NCBI GenBank assembly: GCA_034509925.1
Contig: CM067532.1
Span: 4,668,142 to 4,732,141 of the forward strand
Reading direction: 5' to 3'
Source: Hirudinaria manillensis
Lineage: Eukaryota > Annelida > Clitellata > Hirudinida > Hirudinidae
DNA: 64,000 nt
Below the pieces are notes generated by a model, which was not told where the DNA came from, searched no databases, and worked only from the letters and a program-made list of their open reading frames with translations. Below are positions 26,829 to 38,035 of this stretch, one piece after another. Each line of letters opens with the position of its first letter. Within the stretch, counting starts at the first letter, position 1. Made by a program: the position numbers and the translations under genes.

Positions 26829-29800
26829 ATGACTTTTGAATGCGGTACTGTGAAAGCTGGGATGGAGAGCATTCCCGCCTTTAGGTATGTTATTGTCTTG
26901 ACATTATCCTTGATCATTCTTAATTTTTTTAAATTAAGAAATTAAGTTTTTAAAGTTACTTTCGTAAAGATTACTGGAAATGATTTGGGTCAGAGAGCGG
27001 AACAAGAACATTGCCAAATGATATTGATAGCGGCTTGTGGGGATTGCGTTGATTGATTATGCGTGTTCGTGTTCATAAACAAATTGTGCATTTAGAATTG
27101 GTTCTAATATTTGTAATATCCATTTATTACATGCAATATCTATTGTCGTAGGTGTATTGCGATTTAATTTGACTGCATCCACATTTTTACATTTTCTGAT
27201 TTGGAAAAGGACGACTGTGCTGTTGACAACAGGCAGTTTGCTTAATTGTGGAGTTTCGTTGATGATCGTGTCACTTTCGCTGAAATTAGTGAAATCGATT
27301 TATTTTGCGCTACTAATTGATGAATTAGCCAGGGAAATGCCATATCTGTCTTGATGTAATGCATTTGCGGGATTTTGCTCTGCTGGTTCTACGACATTGC
27401 GAATCCTATGGCATCGTTAAATTTATCCAAAATCTAAATTCTGCATTCAAGCAATAGTTTCGCATGCTTGTTATTTGAAAACAATCATCTCAAAACGACC
27501 TCTCAACGTAAGCAGGAAGCTTGAAAAGTTGCATTGTTTACCGAAATATGATTGCTGGAAAATGCTAAAAGAGGTAAATATGTTTGAAGAGTTTTTATTT
27601 ATGTTTTGATGAGTTAACCACCTCCGAAATTACATCTTGTTATGCATTTTCTTTTATTGGTAAGATAGAGTCGATAAAATCTCGTTTAAAAATGAGTACA
27701 GATTTCAAATGTTAAGTGGTAACATTAGCAATAAAAGACTATTTTGGTTGATTGAGTTTCATGAAGATAATTTGCTTAATATGATGATATAAATTAAAAC
27801 TGATCAATATGGGCATATAATGTAACAAGATGTTTGTTTAAAGGTTGAAGATCTAATAAGAAAGCAGTTGCTTTATAGAGAGATTGATACATTATTGAAT
27901 AACCTTTCAAGTATTCAAGTCTCACACAAAAGGAATCCTCAATTTCCAGACTTATGCATTGCCTTTGAGAGAGACAAGGCTATTTCTTCATTGAGGTTCC
28001 TTTATAAGTTTTATGACTTTCCCCCTGAAGTGTTCTTCTTGTCTACAACCTTATTTGACAGCCTCTTGGAAAGCAACCAGGTTTTATTCACACATTTGTC
28101 ATTCATTCATTGTATCAGCTCTGGTCAGTTCTTTAGTAAAACGTTTGAAATCACATTCTAAGCCATTGAATTTATTATCAAAATTAATAGTGAACAAATA
28201 TTTTGTTTCGTTTTTCTTGCTTATGTAATAATCGGTTTCCAAAGTTTATTTTTATACTTTTAGGTTTCTTCAGTGATGTTCGACATCTTGCATTTATCCT
28301 GTTTCTATGTGTCTGCAATTTCATATGGTCACTTGATCCAATTTGAAGACATCATCAAATTTGCTTCATGCACAGGAAATATTAACCTGATGTATTCTAC
28401 TACAAATTTCATTCTCACGAAATTGCAATCCTTCGAAACATTTCCAACTATTCTATCTCTCCTAAAGCTTTTCCTTGCAGTTCTCCTTCCTCGATCAGAT
28501 TCGTACTTCGACGTCATTTCTTGTGCCATAATGAAACTTGAACTGCTTGTCCTTTGCCATAAATTCACTTTTTTCAGGGTAAGTTTCATTCATTTGAATA
28601 TCTGAAGATATTATTTAATTCTTTTCTAAACATTACAGATTGATGAACTTGTGCTAGCTCTATGCCATCATGTATTGAAGCAAATGCATCTTCCTAATGA
28701 AGGATCTATTGACAAAGAAATACTGGAACTACTAAAGCATTACCAGGTAATTTTGTTTTGAAATCAATTGAAGGTGTACATTTAATGCATTGGAAGATGT
28801 TGGAAGTTTGGAATAAACTACAGGTGGATGAGAGACAATATTGTTTGTGCCTGAGAGAGATTGAATCTTGCCTTCGAGCTTATGAAACCCAGAAAAGCAT
28901 CAACCCACGTTTAAAGTTGAGTTGGACCATTTCTAAGAAGCTTTTGACGAAAATGAAACCCAGTACGAGGTTCACTTCGAAGTTGGAACCGGTCATGGAA
29001 TGTCCTGACATTTCATCGTGCTACAGGTTTATATACTTTAAGTTATTTTAATCTTTGTTTTTGGTACCGCAATAATTATGAGTAGTGGGATTATTAAATG
29101 TGTAAACAGCACAACTTTGTAACTAAAATAATGTATTTCCTGATTGTTATTAATGACTTATGTATTCATGTGTGCCTACATGGAGGAACAAATGTTTTCC
29201 TGTGGTTTGCTTTGTTCTTTGATCATTTTGTCAAAATATTTTTATTAAAATGTTCAGGAATCTAAAATTTATTCACCAATTGATGCATCAATCATAGGGT
29301 TTATGACATCTTATATCAGGCAATATCTTGGCCATTATGCAATTATTTCAAATTTGTACCTTTGTTAGTCATTTTGCAAAGTTACAACAGCTTAAGAGAG
29401 AAACTTCCCTCCCCTTACGAAAAAACATCTGCAGACAGCATACATGTTTTTATTAGAGGATTAACTTACTCTAGATTAATTGTGGTTTTTTTGTACATTT
29501 TCAGTGTTGATGATGGAGAAATTGATGTCAGCGAAGGTAGGAATAAATATCAGAATAAATATCAGAATAACTACTTCAAAATGATTTCATGATAACTTCA
29601 TATTGACTTTTGTGAATTTATATTGTTTAATCATATTTAAATTTATTGTGTGGATATTGCTGGTGTATTAAATTTCTTCACCGTTTATCTTTTTGCATTT
29701 AGAATGCTTTAATTCATTTCTTTCTACATTTTAAAACTCCGTTTTCAGACATTGCAAAGCCGGACGTAATAGACAGTGATGAAAGCTTGAGCAATGAACA

Positions 29801-30047
29801 TAAAAGAACATTCCAGTTTGGACTGGAGATGACACCTCAAAAGAATTCATCTGTTGTTCATAAATTGTTGCTGTCCAGAAAGGTCTTTATAATTTGCATG
29901 TATGACTTTTCACCTACTGATGAGAATAAATCTATCACAGATGGAGAATTCCAGCCTGCACATCTTTTATTCTTGCCAGTTTCAGACTTGCCCACCAATC
30001 GGTTCTTAGGACTTAAGAACACTAAAAAATCTAAAAAGGAGGAATAA
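26829..30047 (+). CDS. CCNG: Cyclin G-like (atypical cyclin) protein
   Basis: Eight exons join to 435 aa: 26829-26884, 27516-27573, 27844-28080, 28264-28578, 28639-28746, 28824-29026, 29505-29536, 29749-30047. The cyclin-box N-terminal fold is suggested by FERDKAISSLRFLYKFYDFP followed by FFLSTTLFDSLLES, then HLSCFYVSAIS, mirroring the cyclin G order 'L..F.GF...TF.LAV.LLDRFL' and 'LSCFYLA'. The second fold (SLLKLFLAVLLPRSD, then CAIMKLELLVLCHKFTF and ELVLALCHHVLKQ) fits as well. The usual MRAIL motif and the Lys-Glu CDK-binding pair are not obvious. The C-terminal 100 residues are Ser/Lys-rich. Cyclin G proteins bind PP2A B' subunits and act in DNA-damage and growth control. The start ATG at 26829 is chosen because its exon ends in phase 2, matching the next acceptor. 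Confidence 0.65.
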
Positions 30048-31383
30048 GAAGTTTCGCAGTGGTGATTTGTCACAGTCGTTGTCAAATGATCCTTAAAAAT
30101 ATCTTTTTATTCTGGTCCATAACTTTGGACATGCTTTAATGCTAGTGAGGTCTTGATTGTTATGATGCATTCAGTCAATTGGTAAGATGACTAAGTATTC
30201 CTTTTCTGTGATCTGCTTGCATAAGTTTACTCAGCCAACTTGCACACATATCTTTCATAGATGCAAGCCTGTTCTGATTGTGGTCATATTTACTTGCAAA
30301 CAACTGCATGGCATGATGACCCAGTTTGTCTTTCAATACCTTGCTTACGATACTCATTTTGTGTTCCATTGGTTTTGTTGCAAATTATTTAACAGTTATT
30401 GTTTTCTGTAACATGCTTCTTTTCATTCCCTTTTGTTAATAATTAAGTTGGCTATTTTCAAGCATCCTACAAAGTATTAGAAATGAGAGCAACATCGATG
30501 ATTTATTTGGATTTTGTCCCGATATGCCGAGCAGTTATGGAGAATAATTGTTTCGGATGAGTTTCAGCTGAGATTATTGACTTAAAACTATCATGCCTTA
30601 CTTGTTTTGCATTGCATTCAATTTTATCCCTCACCAGAAACATTTCAGATGCTATTTTCTGTCTGCTACACATCCTGATGAAACATTCTTATTGACAATT
30701 GAATAACGGAGTGTGAGCTTCACTTTCACCTCGGAGATGCAAGAGTTCATGTTAGTTATCCATCCCCAGAGCCAATGGTTATTTTGTAAATTCGATCGAT
30801 TCTGGATTTATCTGCTTGTCCTGTCGTGTCGGGACCAAGCGAATGGTGCATTAAGAAAGTACCTTAATTTCAGCAAGTGGTTCCATTCCATTCCTTGCGG
30901 TCCCTCCTTAGAATTAATTAGATTGTGAATGCACTTGTACTTCCATTGTCAAGTTTTTTTCTATCTTTCGTACGTTGCGCTTAAGACATTACGGGGAAAG
31001 CCAAGATGTTGTTTGATACCGTTTGCCTATAATAGTTGTACCAGTTGAAAATTTAGCTACTTTGGTGTTCTATTGTAGCTGAGAGTGCTTTATTGCTATA
31101 ATCAAAGAAGATTGTTTGTTGTATTTCATTGCATTGGTTTCAGGATAAGATGGACGTAATTGCCAATTTGACGAGTCCATTTTTAGGTAGTGACAAGCAG
31201 TGAACATACTTAGATCATCTTTAAGATTTTTAGATTCACTAAATAGTAAGGAGTCATTTAGCTCTGCAATAAAATGTTGTGGTGGATCTCTCAGTAAAAG
31301 GCTGTCTAGTGTTTGCACATGTAACAAAAGACAAAATGATTTTGGTACAAAACTATTCAAAACATAATATGAAGGTTTAAATT
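30048..31383. other. Convergent intergenic region, cyclin G to PSMB3
   Basis: 3' sides of two convergent genes. No coding exon, repeat array or RNA gene recognised. Frames such as 30187-30411 and 31070-31360 show no domain. Confidence 0.5.
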
Positions 31384-31389
31384 TTTATT
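31384..31389 (-). terminator. Polyadenylation signal AATAAA (minus strand)
   Basis: TTTATT on the plus strand, about 83 nt beyond the PSMB3 stop codon. Confidence 0.6.
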
Positions 31390-31471
31390 GACTCTCCTAT
31401 GCAATCCACAACAAAAGATTGTCAAGAAACAATTAGTAATTTTGTATTTCACTTTAACTTTTAAACTCCAA

Positions 31472-32494
31472 TCAATCCATCCTGGCTTTCAGAACTTTAG
31501 TGGTAACCTTGTCCATTTCACTACAAATAGATGTTATGTTTCAATTAACATGAATTAAATATGGTAAGTGTTATGTCAGTGAGTAGCTGATTCCAATAAA
31601 GCGTGGACATCACAGGAAATAGGGCATAAAACTTACATGATCTTCACAATTCCTCCCCAGCCAGAAAGTGCATCTCTGTCCTGGGCATTAAGGAGTGCCT
31701 GTGATATGACTTCACAGAGCTCATCTGGACTCTGTAAATAGAAAAGAGCATGGTTGTATTATCACTTAATAATCTAATTTCAGAAGAAGATATTATTACC
31801 ATATCAGGCTTCCACAGTGATTCACACATTCCATACATCTGTTCTGTGCAAGTCCCACTAACAACAAAATCCTCAGTCACCATAGGACAGCCAATTAAAT
31901 CCAGTGAAGCCACAAAAGGTTCACCAGTTTTGTTGTCCAACCCAGCGATAACAGGCTCAATGAAATAGGGTCCAAATCTGTGAAACAATAAGATGGTTAA
32001 CATTTGCTGATATTAGAATTATTCAGCCATTTCTGATGATTACCTATGTTCATAAAGAAAGCTTGACACCATGCTCAGCAAAGTTTGGGGTTTGACCCTC
32101 CTATTCTCTCTTAATTCGTAAAGATTCACTCTGAACATCAACTTCTCATACCTGGATGTAAAATGCAATAAATATCACTCACAATATGTAATGTGTTAAT
32201 TAAATAGCATTTAAAAGTGACATATATAGGAACTGCAATCTTACACTGTTTGGACATCAGTTGCTAATCCACCAAGACCCACAAAAAGACGCTGGCCAAC
32301 TCTGAAGACTTTGTCAAAATCCATTGCCACAGTTTGGGCCTGTATGCCAAACCTTCTGTCACAGGCTATGGCAACACAGTTCTTTCCTTTCATGGCTATT
32401 ATAGCCGCACCATTGTAAGACATAATACTCTGGGAATTTAAATGCACTAAGAAAAATATTACTTTAACAAAATATACAAATCTGAAATTACCAT
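31472..32494 (-). CDS. PSMB3: 20S proteasome subunit beta-3
   Basis: Non-catalytic beta subunit of the 20S core particle. Six exons (32492-32494, 32245-32429, 32044-32151, 31800-31977, 31637-31731, 31472-31520) give 205 aa, exactly the usual family length. Recognisable blocks: MSIMSYNG start, [70 protein letters not shown], and the end VLKARMD. There is no propeptide with a catalytic Thr1, as expected for beta-3. The first coding exon holds only the ATG: it is followed at once by GTAATT, and the next exon begins AGT ATT ATG. The restored MSIMSYNG start matches the family, so I prefer it to the internal ATG. Confidence 0.96.
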
Positions 32495-33227
32495 GGTTGC
32501 TTTTTTGGATGATATAAAATTCCTTAAAACTCTGAAATAAGTTAGAAAAAGTTTGTAGTTTTCAAATAGCCTTAGTCCTATTTCAAATTTGATTAAATCC
32601 AATGGCAACAGCAAATGTGGTTTATTTTATAATTTCAACAATTGGTGGGATAATTTTCAGAGACACTTAATAGATAGCACAAATCACTATAAACATAACA
32701 ATGTACGCGAACTAATGGGAAGAAGCCCACAAACATGAAGTAAACAGCGGCACCCACCCAAGTCAAAAACTGCTAAATCAACCAAACAAAGAATATTTGC
32801 GTTCTTAAATGACAGTATCTATGTCTAACACTAGCAATAAATAGAAAAATTTAAATAAGCCTATCAAAGCAATTTTTTAAAATATCAAAATTTTACAACA
32901 GCAAAGTTAATTAATAATTTAAAAATAATTATTGTTGAAATGAAACTCTAAGCAGATGATCAATTTAAAATGACAGTTAACAAAATTATTATTCTTTTTG
33001 GAAATATTATATAGACATTCCTGAAATTCATACACATTATAGACCTTTATTGCATTTTTTGCCCAAGCCCGGTCCTACGCGCCCCTTCGAATCATGCATC
33101 CCATAGATATTATTATTCACACCACAATAGTCTGACGTGCGAAATTATGTTTAATAGATCTGTTAAATTTTATTATTACAAAACCGCAATAAAAAAATAA
33201 GTGCATCTATTGTTTCTGGAGCTGAAG
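32495..33227. other. PSMB3 upstream region
   Basis: AT-rich sequence between the PSMB3 start codon and the LTR element. It should contain the PSMB3 promoter; no motif is identified. Confidence 0.5.
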
Positions 33228-33781
33228 ATGTGTTATGGTGAAGAACCAATGAGAGTAAAGCGCGGCATTCTACTGTGTAATAGCCTTGAAGCTGTTCCGC
33301 TTTCGCTCTGCTGTATTCCGTTGTGTTAGCTAATAAAGTCACTAAGACGTAGTTCTGACCTAGTATTCTTCGAGCTCGCGATATAACTTTTTGGCAACGA
33401 GTATGGGATCGGAGGATATGCTCATATCGCTGTTGACGATGTTTCTAGAAAGAAATCGCCGCCGAGATGAAGAGTCTAGGAAGAGAAACGACCTATTGCT
33501 AGAGAAGATAAGCACATCTAACTCTACGAATCGCCATAGGGAGGAACTGATCACGGAATTGATTAGCAAGATCCAAATGTTCAAGTATGACCCCGAATGT
33601 GGTGGCACATTCACAACTTGGATCGAGCGATTTGAAGACGCAGTGGCGCTACTGCGGTGAAGCTATCGGACGCTCAACATACAGTATATCCCCGATCAAA
33701 AAGCCTGCGGAAGCTATCAAACGTAAGCAAACAAAACAAAAAACTCCCCTCAAACCTTAATCAAAAAATATAATTAAACAT

Positions 33782-34051
33782 TCATTCTAATCAGAATAAA
33801 CCATACTTTATTGTATTAATCCAGAAATAATGTCAGACACCTATTTTCCGAGATATTTGTCTCCAAAACTTGCGCACTTTCGCATAACAGTGAACCGAAA
33901 CTTTCAATTCAAAGCAAATAAACTCGCATTTAAACTAAACCATATTTAACAAATAACGTCTCATTCTATTCAGAATAAACCATACTTTATTGTATTAATC
34001 CAGAAATAATGTCAGACACCTATTTTCCGAGATATTTGTCTCCAAAACTTG
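33782..34051. repeat. 91-bp direct repeat, 179-bp spacing
   Basis: The segment at 33782-33872 (containing CAGAATAAACCATACTTTAT and CCGAGATATTTGTCTCCAAA) recurs almost without change at 33961-34051. Differences are confined to the first few bases. It sits near the left end of the nested insertion, just upstream of its gene. Confidence 0.92.
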
Positions 34052-34122
34052 TTTGTTTATGCATTAAAATATTACTGGATATATTCACAACATTATTGTA
34101 TTTCCAGGAGATCTCGGAAGAC

Positions 34123-35688
34123 ATGGCACGACGCAGCTTTATAAAGAACAAAGCCACCAATACCAGTTTCTATGTCACAAATCTACCCAGGTGACCATCA
34201 CTTTCTTCTTCTGACATTTATTAATGGTAAATTAAATGATGGTAGTGATTAAATTTAATGATAAACATTACATTTTCATCAGAACATAACCAGAGACAAC
34301 GAAACACAGGGTATCATGGAAAAAAGTCAATGGGACTTGAAACACATAAGGAACAAAAAACTCTACAGCCGACTTGATGATTTTGTAATAAATTATGCTG
34401 AAAAGCATGTCGGACTGCTGAGGGAGTTCCAGCTCAGTCAGAGAATATTAAAAGCAAAGGTTTGTTCTGGTAAAAGCTTATTTTGTAAAATATTGTTAAC
34501 ATGACAAATATTCTTCAAGGCACGCAAAGAGCAGATGGAGAGGAAAAAGACAGAGAAAGAGGAGAAAGCAGAGATACAATGTGTTGATCTAGCATTGGAA
34601 GATAGCGAAGGCATTTCAACTGTATGTGACAAAGCATCTTGCATTAATATACATTATGTAAATATAAATTAAGTATTGGGACAACAATGATCATTTTGAA
34701 AAAGTTTTCAATAAATTAAAAATGTGCTCAAGGCAAAGAAAGAAGAGCTTGAGGTTTGGAAGAAACAGAAGAAAAAAAACAGGAAAGGAATATACAACAG
34801 AATTCCAAAAAAACCTATAAATCTTAAGCAGCAGGTAATGTTAACTTTGTTACTTATGTACAGATAGAATATTAAATGTTACAAGGTTTAAAATTTAAAT
34901 TACAGATAAATCACACAACAGTACGAACTTCAAAGACTCACATGGATGTACCACCTGTGAAGGACACAGACTTTTGGAAAAGCTTGCAAGGTTCTAATTG
35001 GTTTACTTCTGATAACATAAATTATGCAATGTATCTGATAAGCCAAAATTACCCATCCATTGATGGATTGGGTAATTCTGAATTATTTGCAAGCTGTGGC
35101 ACACATACTACCACGGCAACACCTTGTAATAAGTTTATTCAAATATTACATGTAAATAATAATCACTGGGTGACTTTAAGCAACATATTTTGTTCACCCG
35201 GTGAAGTAAGCCTTTATGATAGCTTAAGTGTTTCTTTGAATAAGGTTGATGTAAGAAATATTTGTTTTCTTTGCAAAAATTTTAATGCTAATGTAAATAA
35301 ATTAGTTATTATTAGAGAATGTGTGCAACAGCAAGTTGGCTTTTCTGAATGTGGCCCTTTATCCATAGCCTTTGCTTTTACTTTGGCCAAGGGCCTTGAT
35401 CCATGTGTACATTCTTATAACCAATATAATTTAAGACAACAAATTGTAAATAGTTTTTCGACAAATACAATAACAACAATGGAGGTGGGAAATAGGGTTA
35501 AGAACAAATCAAAAATCACTGCCTTGCAACTGTTTTGTACGTGCAGACTTAGTTATGTTAAAAATATGGATGATATGGAAGGAATGATTAGTTGTGATGT
35601 TTGTTCTGAATGGTACCATAGAAGTTGTGGCAGGATACCTGACGCAGCTTTTATGCTAAAAAAATATATATGTTTTAAATGTCAGTAA
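34123..35688 (+). CDS. Ulp1-type (C48) cysteine protease with PHD finger, element-encoded
   Basis: Exons 34123-34190, 34294-34459, 34520-34621, 34733-34834 and 34906-35688 join in frame to 406 aa. Residues about 60-140 are highly charged and Lys/Glu-rich, likely coiled coil. The last exon holds a Ulp1/SENP-like domain: His233 in NNNHWVTL, Asp251 in VSLYDSL, a Gln-rich oxyanion region (CVQQQVG) and nucleophile Cys295 in GFSECGPLSIAFAF. A PHD finger follows at about 357-406 (CTC ... CDVCSEWYHRSC ... CFKC; Cys4-His-Cys3). Proteins with this order are common, multi-copy and transposon-associated in several invertebrate genomes, from memory. The catalytic triad and all zinc ligands are intact and no frame is broken, so this may be a young or selected copy. 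Deubiquitinase/deSUMOylase activity is inference. Confidence 0.75.
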
Positions 35689-35820
35689 CTATTCTTATTA
35701 TTCAGTGTTTGTTTGGTACAGGTCTATGTTCTATTACTTTCATTGTTGTGTTTCGTTGTTGCTGCTGTTTGTTTTTTTTTAGATTGACTGCAACTAGATG
35801 CAGTTGGGAGAAACAATATA

Positions 35821-35937
35821 ATGGCAAAGTCAACAGAAATGGAGAAAGAAGTGAGGCTTTGGTTGAGGAATGCCCCTGATGGAAATGAAGGAAGAGCTAA
35901 AAGACTGTTGAAAAAGATGTCTTTACAAACATTTTAA
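35821..35937 (+). CDS. Short ORF or exon downstream of the Ulp1/PHD gene
   Basis: A 38-aa frame starting MAKSTEMEKEVRLWLRNAPD and ending KKMSLQTF lies after a polypyrimidine-AG acceptor-like stretch at 35771-35782. It is hydrophilic and helical-looking. It may be an alternative last exon of the protease gene or a separate small protein of the element. I do not recognise it. Confidence 0.3.
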   Translation: MAKSTEMEKEVRLWLRNAPDGNEGRAKRLLKKMSLQTF

Positions 35938-36005
35938 TATATGTGTATATATATGCCTGTAAGTCTATGTATAGGATTGATTTTGTTATATATTTTCAAA
36001 CCACA

Positions 36006-36011
36006 AATAAA
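36006..36011 (+). terminator. Polyadenylation signal AATAAA
   Basis: AATAAA within the nested insertion, 70 nt after the small ORF and about 320 nt after the Ulp1/PHD stop. It would serve transcripts from the insertion. Confidence 0.5.
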
Positions 36012-37472
36012 GAGGTGATAATGAGCTAATTCTTTTTAATTTTTTAAAAATAAAATGATATCATTATATTACGGGGACTTATAAATATATTTTAAATGAC
36101 TAGAAACCTATGTCTAAGCGGACTTGCGATAACATACACGAGTATAAATAAATTTAGGTAAGTACTTTAAATTACGTAAACATAATTAATAGAAATACAA
36201 CAAAGTAAATTAATTATTTATTTCAGATTTAATCATTTTTAGTAATTAACATAATTAATTTAAATAGTATGCATATATGCTAATTTGCCCATGGTTTTGT
36301 TTTGGTTCCTCAGCGGACGTCCGATAACTTCACTCCGGTGTGGCGCCTCATGTATCACGACTGTCAGATGATGACAGAGCCAGGATACTTGTGAAGAAGC
36401 TCGACAAGTCAGCATATGATCTCTTGAGGGACCATATCCAGCCACAGACAATAAAGGGTTTGAAGTATGATGAAATCAAGAAAACTCTATAGAGTCATTG
36501 TTTGGAAAGGATAGTCTCTTCCTACGACGTTATGATGCAATCCTGGTGGAGGCCAAAGATTTCAACTTCAAAAGGTAGTCTGCAACTGTGAACAGGCTGG
36601 CAGAATTTGCACAGACAAACACAATGACAGTAAATCAGTTCAAGTGCCTTCTTTTTGTTGCGGGACTGAAGAAGAAGATGTATGCAGAGATTAATACATG
36701 GTTGCTGCAAAAGATGCACACTGAAGGACTTGTGCCACGAATGTGAACACTTAATGCTACAGAGTCACATTCGGAAAGGAGCGACAAAAAGTAAAGTGCA
36801 AGAGAAGCACAGGGTTCACCATAGGGAGTTTGCAGAAGGAGACACAGTCTACTTGAGGACATGTGAAGATCCAAGAAGCCTATGGACTCCGGGAATGATT
36901 GTCAGGAGACTAGGAACAGTACTCTATGAGGTGAGCTCTAACAACAAGATTGCCAGATGGCATGTCAACCAACTGATACCCGAATCGGTAGATGATGCCA
37001 CCAACGTCATGTTGGACACCTTCAATCTGCCCCTGCTACCCCTCATCAAATCAGTGAAGGAGTCAGAAACCCAGGTGATACAGTGATACAGAGGCTATCA
37101 GGATGTCAGGAACATGAGTGAAGCATGACATTCTTTTGCATAATGCCTAATAACCTATACATAGCTATTCCACTTCCACTCTACCATGTTCCATTGTGTT
37201 AGCTAATAAAGTTACTAAACTGTCATTCTAACCTAGTATTCTCCGGTGGTACAATATAAGATGTATACCGCATTGCCGAAATTTTTCTCACCGCAGGAGT
37301 TTTGCGAATAATAATTTTTTTTGTCAACTTCCAGAATTTTTCACGTCACAGGTTTCACAAAAGCTCATTGATATAATATGATTCCTTATGCACTATTGAT
37401 GTCTGTAACATGCTTATAGAATAAAAGTACTGATAGTTAACATTATCATACACGGGTTTAGAAAACAACTTA

Positions 37473-37793
37473 ATGATGTCGAAAAAGGACAAATTTTTGT
37501 CAATTTCTGAGATTTCTAGGAAGTTGAATCACTCTAGAAAGGTTATAAGCTGTTATTTAAGTGATCCTAAAATCATGAAACTTAAATATGAACGTAATGG
37601 CCCACTTTTTTGTGCTGAACACCAAACCCAGTCCAGCCTGTCCAGCTTTATAACATACATAGGATTGTGCAATCTTTCAATTTTAAATGGTAGAATCATC
37701 TTATCAGAACACCAATTTTTCATCAATGTAAGCTATCATGTGTTTTGGACAAGGATCTCAACAAATTTGACTTCGGGGAATCTATTGATATAA
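37473..37793 (+). pseudogene. Tc1/Tc3-type transposase N-terminal relic
   Basis: The first 40 codons contain a helix-turn-helix of Tc3 type (LSISEISRKLNHSRKVISCY followed by LSDP), the DNA-binding N-terminus of mariner/Tc3 transposases. After about codon 45 the frame loses resemblance, so only the N-terminal part survives. Confidence 0.5.
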
Positions 37794-38035
37794 TTAATGA
37801 TCCACAGCATCCAAGTAGGCAAATTTAAGAAGTTTATAAGTAATTCAATACAAGCAATGGAAATACTTTAATATTACTTCATCAAACACATTTAAGCAGA
37901 AATTAATATTAATCTAAGAATCCATAAAGAATCCCTTCCTTACTGATTAACAAAACAGGGATAACTAATTAAATATATAACTAAGTGTCGAAGTAATTGG
38001 GAGGAATGTTGATAACTTACTGAAAGTACATTAGT
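37794..38035. other. Intergenic
   Basis: AT-rich 3' flank of the FGFR1OP2/SIKE-like gene; nothing else seen. Confidence 0.5.

Larger units (their letters stand above)
33657..36333 (+). mobile_element. DNA-transposon-like insertion with 16-bp TIRs carrying a Ulp1/PHD gene
   Basis: The insertion separates two halves of the surrounding Gag. Its left end, GTGAAGCTATCGGACG (33657-33672), is mirrored at 36318-36333 with one mismatch (reverse complement GTGAAGTTATCGGACG). A near-copy of the terminal motif (GAAGCTATCAAACG, 33710-33723) forms a subterminal repeat. Flanks CTGCGG and CTCCGG are a possible imperfect 6-bp target duplication if the repeat starts one base later. Inside lie a 91-bp direct repeat, the five-exon Ulp1/PHD gene and a short downstream ORF. 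No transposase catalytic motif was recognised, so the class is open. Confidence 0.6.
33228..37255 (+). mobile_element. Gypsy (K02A2.6-like) LTR retroelement relic with a nested insertion
   Basis: Two degenerate direct repeats bound the element: about 33228-33385 and 37105-37255. They share TTGTGTTAGCTAATAAAGT and CCTAGTATTCT in the same positions, and AATAAA lies in both. After the left copy, TTTTTGGCAACGAG resembles a primer-binding site. Then comes the Gag start (33391-33660, MGSEDMLISLLTMFLER ... FTTWIERFEDAV). Gag resumes only at about 36345 (DDDRARILVKKLDKSAYDLL ... QFKCLLFVAGLKKKMY), with stops. Near 36720-36760 it jumps straight to the integrase C-terminus (FAEGDTVYLR ... WTPGMIVRRLG ... 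WHVNQLIP). Protease, RT and most of integrase are gone. The break in Gag is filled by the element at 33657-36333. Confidence 0.75.

Noticed and set aside
34009..34194. Longer N-terminal frame for the Ulp1/PHD gene beginning at 34009
   Set aside because: It runs back into the 91-bp direct repeat; a good acceptor (TTTCCAG) at 34107 precedes the ATG at 34123, which I use as start.
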